DNA from: a virus
Virus record (IMG/VR): IMGVR_UViG_3300030329_005324
Span: 1-47,373 of that record
Reading direction: 5' to 3' (one strand)
Length of the DNA stretch: 47,373 nt
The notes below the pieces were generated by a model, which was given only the letters and a program-made list of their open reading frames with translations, ran no database searches and had not been told where the DNA came from. Below, piece after piece: positions 45,167 through 47,373 of this stretch (position 1 is its first letter; each line of letters opens with the position of its first letter). Made by a program: the position numbers and the translations under genes.

Positions 45167-45437
45167 ATCAAAATTTAATCAAACGCAATTTATTTCCCTA
45201 GAAATTAATTGTGCAGCTACGTCAAGATAGAGAAAGCCCCTGAGAAGTCAATCTTTATTTTTGAATTTCATCTTTAGCCAGTACCCTCTATCTTTGGCAG
45301 TCTTCGGTTCCTTAAGCTTAATTAGTCTATTTAGACAATCTCAATCTCATCTTAATTTCCTAGGACCTGTAGATTTTCGACCCATACAAAAGATTTATAT
45401 CAAAAAAATTTTTGGAGCTATCGGGGACAATCCTTAA

Positions 45438-45518
45438 ACCTCTATTTGAGGTGGCAACCCAACTTCTGACCCTTTACTTGTGTGCGAGACCCTCAAGGGT
45501 GATAACCAAATGGTTGCT
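45438..45518 (+). ncRNA. Candidate structured RNA
   Basis: A hairpin ACCTC-TATTT-GAGGT (45438-45452) is followed directly by GGCAACC (45453-45459), which can pair with GGTTGCT (45512-45518). Inside, ACCCTT (45469-45474) can pair with AAGGGT (45495-45500). The nested arrangement suggests a folded RNA or 5' leader of the rightward transcript. No known riboswitch consensus is recognised, and no tRNA T-arm is present. Confidence 0.4.
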
Positions 45519-45533
45519 CCGCTTGTAATATAC

Positions 45534-45549
45534 TGTGACACGTATCACA
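45534..45549. promoter_or_regulatory. CRP/FNR-type palindrome TGTGA-N6-TCACA
   Basis: TGTGACACGTATCACA matches the two half sites of the enteric cyclic-AMP receptor protein consensus exactly, with the correct six-base spacer. It lies in the divergent control region, about 80 bases before a possible -10 (TATAAG, 45611) of the rightward block. It may be a host-regulator operator, or alternatively an RNA hairpin. Confidence 0.45.
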
Positions 45550-45695
45550 TATCCAAACAATAAATCAAGGTTTCAAAAATTGTAGGATTTTAGTACTTGG
45601 CTTGCAGTTGTATAAGTGCCCCTTGATATCGCTTTTTTTTATATAGATTTGCGTTATCTTTCGTTTTTTTAACTAACTAATAGGAGATATTCATT

Positions 45696-46097
45696 ATGGA
45701 TATTAACAAACTAATCTCAAAGCTTACACTTCGCAAGGTCAATGCAGTTAGGCTAGACTTACAAGTACTAGAATGCAAGGACGGTTCCAAGTCTCTTGTT
45801 TATTCTACTTACAAGAAATCCAACACTATCAAGCTATTCGGTACTGATAGAGTTATTACTACTTCATCTATTGATACATCTGTTCCCAAATCTACTTCTG
45901 GCAAATGGATACATACAGCTTGGGTTTCTGACGATATTTCAGAATACAAAGCTATTGCCGATGAATTTGGCGAGGTTGCAGTTGGTATTATTACCGAGGG
46001 AGTTCTAGTTCCTCACACTTTACAACAAGCAGAACAACTTCTTGCAGACGATTCTACATCTGTTGATGTTTCTGACTCAGCTTCAGCACCTTTCTAG
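45696..46097 (+). CDS. First rightward gene, hypothetical protein, 133 aa
   Basis: Start ATG follows TAGGAGATATTC. The protein has a basic N-terminus (LRKVNAVRLDLQVLECKDGS), a beta-type middle, and FGEVAVGIITEGVLVPHTL, ending with an acidic serine-rich tail; such acidic tails occur on single-strand DNA-binding and related phage proteins, but no OB-fold signature is certain. Codon use differs from neighbours: AAG and C-ending codons are frequent, suggesting high expression or a different origin. A terminator-like hairpin follows. Confidence 0.7.
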   Translation: MDINKLISKLTLRKVNAVRLDLQVLECKDGSKSLVYSTYKKSNTIKLFGTDRVITTSSIDTSVPKSTSGKWIHTAWVSDDISEYKAIADEFGEVAVGIITEGVLVPHTLQQAEQLLADDSTSVDVSDSASAPF

Positions 46098-46113
46098 CCT
46101 TCCTTACATCCTT

Positions 46114-46163
46114 GTACGAGCTCTGATGATTATTATCGTTGGAGCTCTACATCCTTTTATTAT
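46114..46163 (+). terminator. Intrinsic terminator-like hairpin after the 133-aa gene
   Basis: GTA plus GAGCTC pair with GAGCTC plus TAC (46114-46150), with one bulged base, followed by ATCCTTTTATTATTAT. Stem plus a T-rich tract soon after the 133-aa gene's stop fits a rho-independent terminator, making this gene its own transcript. Confidence 0.5.
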
Positions 46164-46172
46164 TATATAAAC

Positions 46173-46204
46173 AGCCCTTAAACATTCTATTAAAGGTTTA
46201 GGCT
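46173..46204 (+). other. Hairpin in the rightward leader
   Basis: AGCC and TAAAC pair with GTTTA and GGCT across a 12-base loop, with a two-base bulge. It lies between the terminator-like hairpin and the three-way-junction element and may belong to the same structured leader. Confidence 0.4.
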
Positions 46205-46212
46205 AACATAAC

Positions 46213-46282
46213 GACTAGGTTACCATATGAATGGTTATAAAGATGAGACGAGCGAAAGCTTAATTGCGTCTTGCACCTAGTC
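46213..46282 (+). ncRNA. Three-way-junction RNA leader
   Basis: A perfect 8-base closing stem (GACTAGGT 46213-46220 with ACCTAGTC 46275-46282) encloses two hairpins: ACCAT-ATGA-ATGGT (46222-46235), and AGACG/CGTCT (46246-46250 with 46267-46271) topped by AGC-GAAA-GCT, a GNRA tetraloop. It ends a few bases before the AAAAGGAGG site of the 22-aa peptide. This looks like a riboswitch-like or otherwise regulatory 5' leader. No known class matched from memory. Confidence 0.6.
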
Positions 46283-46301
46283 CATTGCAAAAGGAGGACA
46301 T

Positions 46302-46370
46302 ATGTCTGAAGAAACTAAGTGTAGTATTTATTTTGTATTATTGTTATTAACATTATTCTACCTCATATAA
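46302..46370 (+). CDS. 22-aa single-pass membrane peptide
   Basis: The ATG follows a near-perfect AAAAGGAGGACAT. The product is a polar start (MSEETKCS) followed by a hydrophobic helix (IYFVLLLLTLFYLI) to the end. Size and composition fit a small membrane peptide, for example a toxin-like or host-membrane-modulating protein; no family is known to me. It lies directly after the three-way-junction RNA, and the next gene begins 13 bases later with its own binding site. Confidence 0.6.
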   Translation: MSEETKCSIYFVLLLLTLFYLI

Positions 46371-46383
46371 AAAGGAGACAGAT

Positions 46384-46563
46384 ATGAAGACGTATTATAA
46401 ACTGTTAGATAAAATAAGATTGTGGTTATGTGGTAGTTGTGATAATGGTATTGAATGGGAGCACGATGGCACAAGTACTATGTGTTATTGTAATAGTGCT
46501 AATTGGTCTTACTTAGTAAAGTTTTACATTAAAAGAAAGAGACCACGTAAAAAGATTATGTAA
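46384..46563 (+). CDS. Small cysteine-rich, zinc-finger-like protein, 59 aa
   Basis: Start follows AAAAAGGAGACAGAT. Cysteines at WLCGSCDN and MCYCNS form a CxxC...CxC arrangement that may bind one zinc ion. The C-terminus is strongly basic (KFYIKRKRPRKKIM), compatible with nucleic-acid binding. Part of the rightward block. The role is inferred from composition; no family is recognised. Confidence 0.65.
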   Translation: MKTYYKLLDKIRLWLCGSCDNGIEWEHDGTSTMCYCNSANWSYLVKFYIKRKRPRKKIM

Positions 46564-46665
46564 GTACGTTATTGTCGTAAAGATAATAATTGGGGATAGG
46601 TTGGTGGGCGAAATTATTTATAAACTGATTAAAAGAAAGACAAAATAAAAAATAAAGGAGATAAG

Positions 46666-47274
46666 ATGAAAGCTAAAACCATTACAATGAATAAAGAAAT
46701 AGATTTAAGAGACGTATTTGAGCAAATGGGAGTATTTGAGAAATATTACGAAAATGACCATCAATTTGTCTATTATCAAGAAGATAGAGATGTCTTAATG
46801 CAAAGATATAAGAAAACATTTTCTCATCTTACTAATCTATGGTGTACAGGAAGACCAGATGGTTATAATTGTCCTACTTGTCAAGAGTATATCGATATAT
46901 TATTACCTGTATTTGAATTAATAAGATTAAGGAGTAGTAGAGGTGATAATCTTGCTAAAACTGATTTTGTTGATATTAGCAATGAAAAAGACTCAACAGA
47001 TGAAAGGTCTGACTTATTCTATAAAGATGAAATAGTAGAGTTAGAGAATGAAATAGACGACTTAAAATTTAGCAATTCCAAATTAAAAACACACTGGAAA
47101 AATGCTATTAAGGAAAGAGATGACAATAAGGATGAAATATTAGAGTTAAAAGAGAAGATGGATAAATTAGATGGTCTTCTGAAAATAGAAAAAGCTAAGA
47201 ATAAACAACTTCTTGATATTCTTCAAGGTAGGCCATCTAAGGTAAAGAAAGTAATTGCTGAAAAGACTAAATAA
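46666..47274 (+). CDS. Hypothetical coiled-coil protein, 202 aa
   Basis: Start follows AAAGGAGATAAG. The N-terminal half is globular with an NCPTC motif (residues 69-73) and a second cysteine nearby (WCTGRPDGYN). The C-terminal half, from about residue 120 to 190, is a long charged coiled coil. It ends with a basic stretch (GRPSKVKKVIAEKTK). An oligomeric regulatory or scaffold role is possible; I do not recognise the family. A strong hairpin follows at 47298. Confidence 0.7.
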   Translation: MKAKTITMNKEIDLRDVFEQMGVFEKYYENDHQFVYYQEDRDVLMQRYKKTFSHLTNLWCTGRPDGYNCPTCQEYIDILLPVFELIRLRSSRGDNLAKTDFVDISNEKDSTDERSDLFYKDEIVELENEIDDLKFSNSKLKTHWKNAIKERDDNKDEILELKEKMDKLDGLLKIEKAKNKQLLDILQGRPSKVKKVIAEKTK

Positions 47275-47297
47275 TTCGTTTATAGGTCGTTATTATT

Positions 47298-47329
47298 CCT
47301 CTGTTAATACAATTATAATTAACTAGAGG
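47298..47329 (+). other. Strong hairpin downstream of the 202-aa gene
   Basis: CCTCT plus GTTAAT pair with ATTAAC plus AGAGG: 11 pairs with one bulged T and a nine-base loop. No T-run follows on the plus strand, so it is a terminator without tail, a processing site, or part of a leader for a gene beyond the window. Confidence 0.45.
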
Positions 47330-47373
47330 TAGCCTATGAATGAGTAGGTGTTTTAGGATAGTTTTGCACCGTA

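Larger units (their letters stand above)
45167..45695. promoter_or_regulatory. Divergent control region without genes, rich in dyads
   Basis: This 529-base gap separates the leftward late operon from the rightward block. It contains a 9-base inverted repeat (AAGATAGAG at 45224, CTCTATCTT at 45286), GTCTA-TT-TAGAC at 45325, TTAAGCTTAA near 45312, a nested fold at 45438-45518, and a CRP-type palindrome at 45534. On the minus strand TTGACG (45220-45225) is a candidate -35 box with a weak TCTAGG 17 bases on. Rightward, TATAAG at 45611 is a possible -10. This is probably the early/late switch; individual elements are unproven. Confidence 0.6.

Noticed and set aside
45451-45525. tRNA gene
   Set aside because: The fold has an acceptor-like stem on both strands, but there is no T-arm consensus (GTTCRA), no proper anticodon arm and no CCA-compatible end.
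46205-46300. Hammerhead ribozyme
   Set aside because: GATGA and GAAA occur in order between stems, but the GAAA is best explained as a tetraloop, the conserved C-U before GATGA is missing, and no GAAA lies between the second hairpin and the closing stem.
46608-46650. 14-codon GTG-started ORF before the 202-aa gene
   Set aside because: No ribosome binding site and too short to support.
1-47373. CRISPR array, insertion sequence, integrase or attachment site
   Set aside because: No regularly spaced direct repeats, no transposase or recombinase motifs, and no terminal direct repeat between window ends.

Overview
The window is an AT-rich (roughly one third G+C by eye) stretch of a tailed bacteriophage genome, probably most of it. 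It holds a full virion-assembly module: small and large terminase, P22-type portal, scaffold, major capsid protein, neck proteins, a nozzle/tail protein, several glycan-binding tail proteins, and endolysin/holin-like genes. No sheath, long tape measure or baseplate set is visible, so a short-tailed (podovirus-like) particle is the best guess. Many genes carry strong AGGAGG-type ribosome binding sites, so the host uses Shine-Dalgarno initiation. No tRNA, integrase, transposase or CRISPR array was seen. The left edge cuts through a gene; no terminal repeat is evident.

Layout. (1) About 1-1253, rightward: the tail of an early/middle block with small zinc-ribbon-like proteins, a PD-(D/E)XK nuclease and tiny membrane ORFs. 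(2) 1250-45166, leftward: one long late operon, read from high to low coordinates. It starts with an acidic small protein, terminase small subunit (44981), two small genes, terminase large subunit (43386), three small genes, portal (40852), scaffold (38525), major capsid protein (37536), decoration-like proteins, neck proteins, a LamG fibre protein, endolysin, a holin-like protein, a metallophosphoesterase, a cluster of very small genes, a 1535-aa nozzle/tail protein and more fibre proteins. It ends with presumed internal virion proteins: 207, 135, 252 and 638 aa, then a 4199-aa giant and a 1143-aa membrane-associated protein. Stops and starts commonly overlap (TAATG or ATGA), so translation is coupled along the operon. 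(3) 45167-45695: a 529-base divergent control region with several dyads, a nested RNA fold and a perfect CRP-type palindrome. (4) 45696-47373, rightward: a small gene, a terminator-like hairpin, a three-way-junction RNA leader, a 22-aa membrane peptide, a zinc-finger-like protein and a coiled-coil protein.

The outstanding object is the 4199-aa protein, encoded by 12.6 kb or about a quarter of the window. It carries a zincin protease motif (HEIMH, residues 1611-1615), signatures of large phage 'polyvalent' proteins (EGAQE at 606, EFQSD at 2147), and near its C-terminus an RxPxxH...DxDGD arrangement (residues 3667-3709) that matches the catalytic double-psi beta-barrel of multisubunit RNA polymerase beta-prime. 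By position at the ejection-protein end of the late operon it is most simply read as a virion-packaged, injected RNA polymerase fused to a protease. Such proteins are known from crAss-like phages, but the head genes here do not look crAss-like to me. That makes this a candidate independent lineage of giant virion RNA polymerase.
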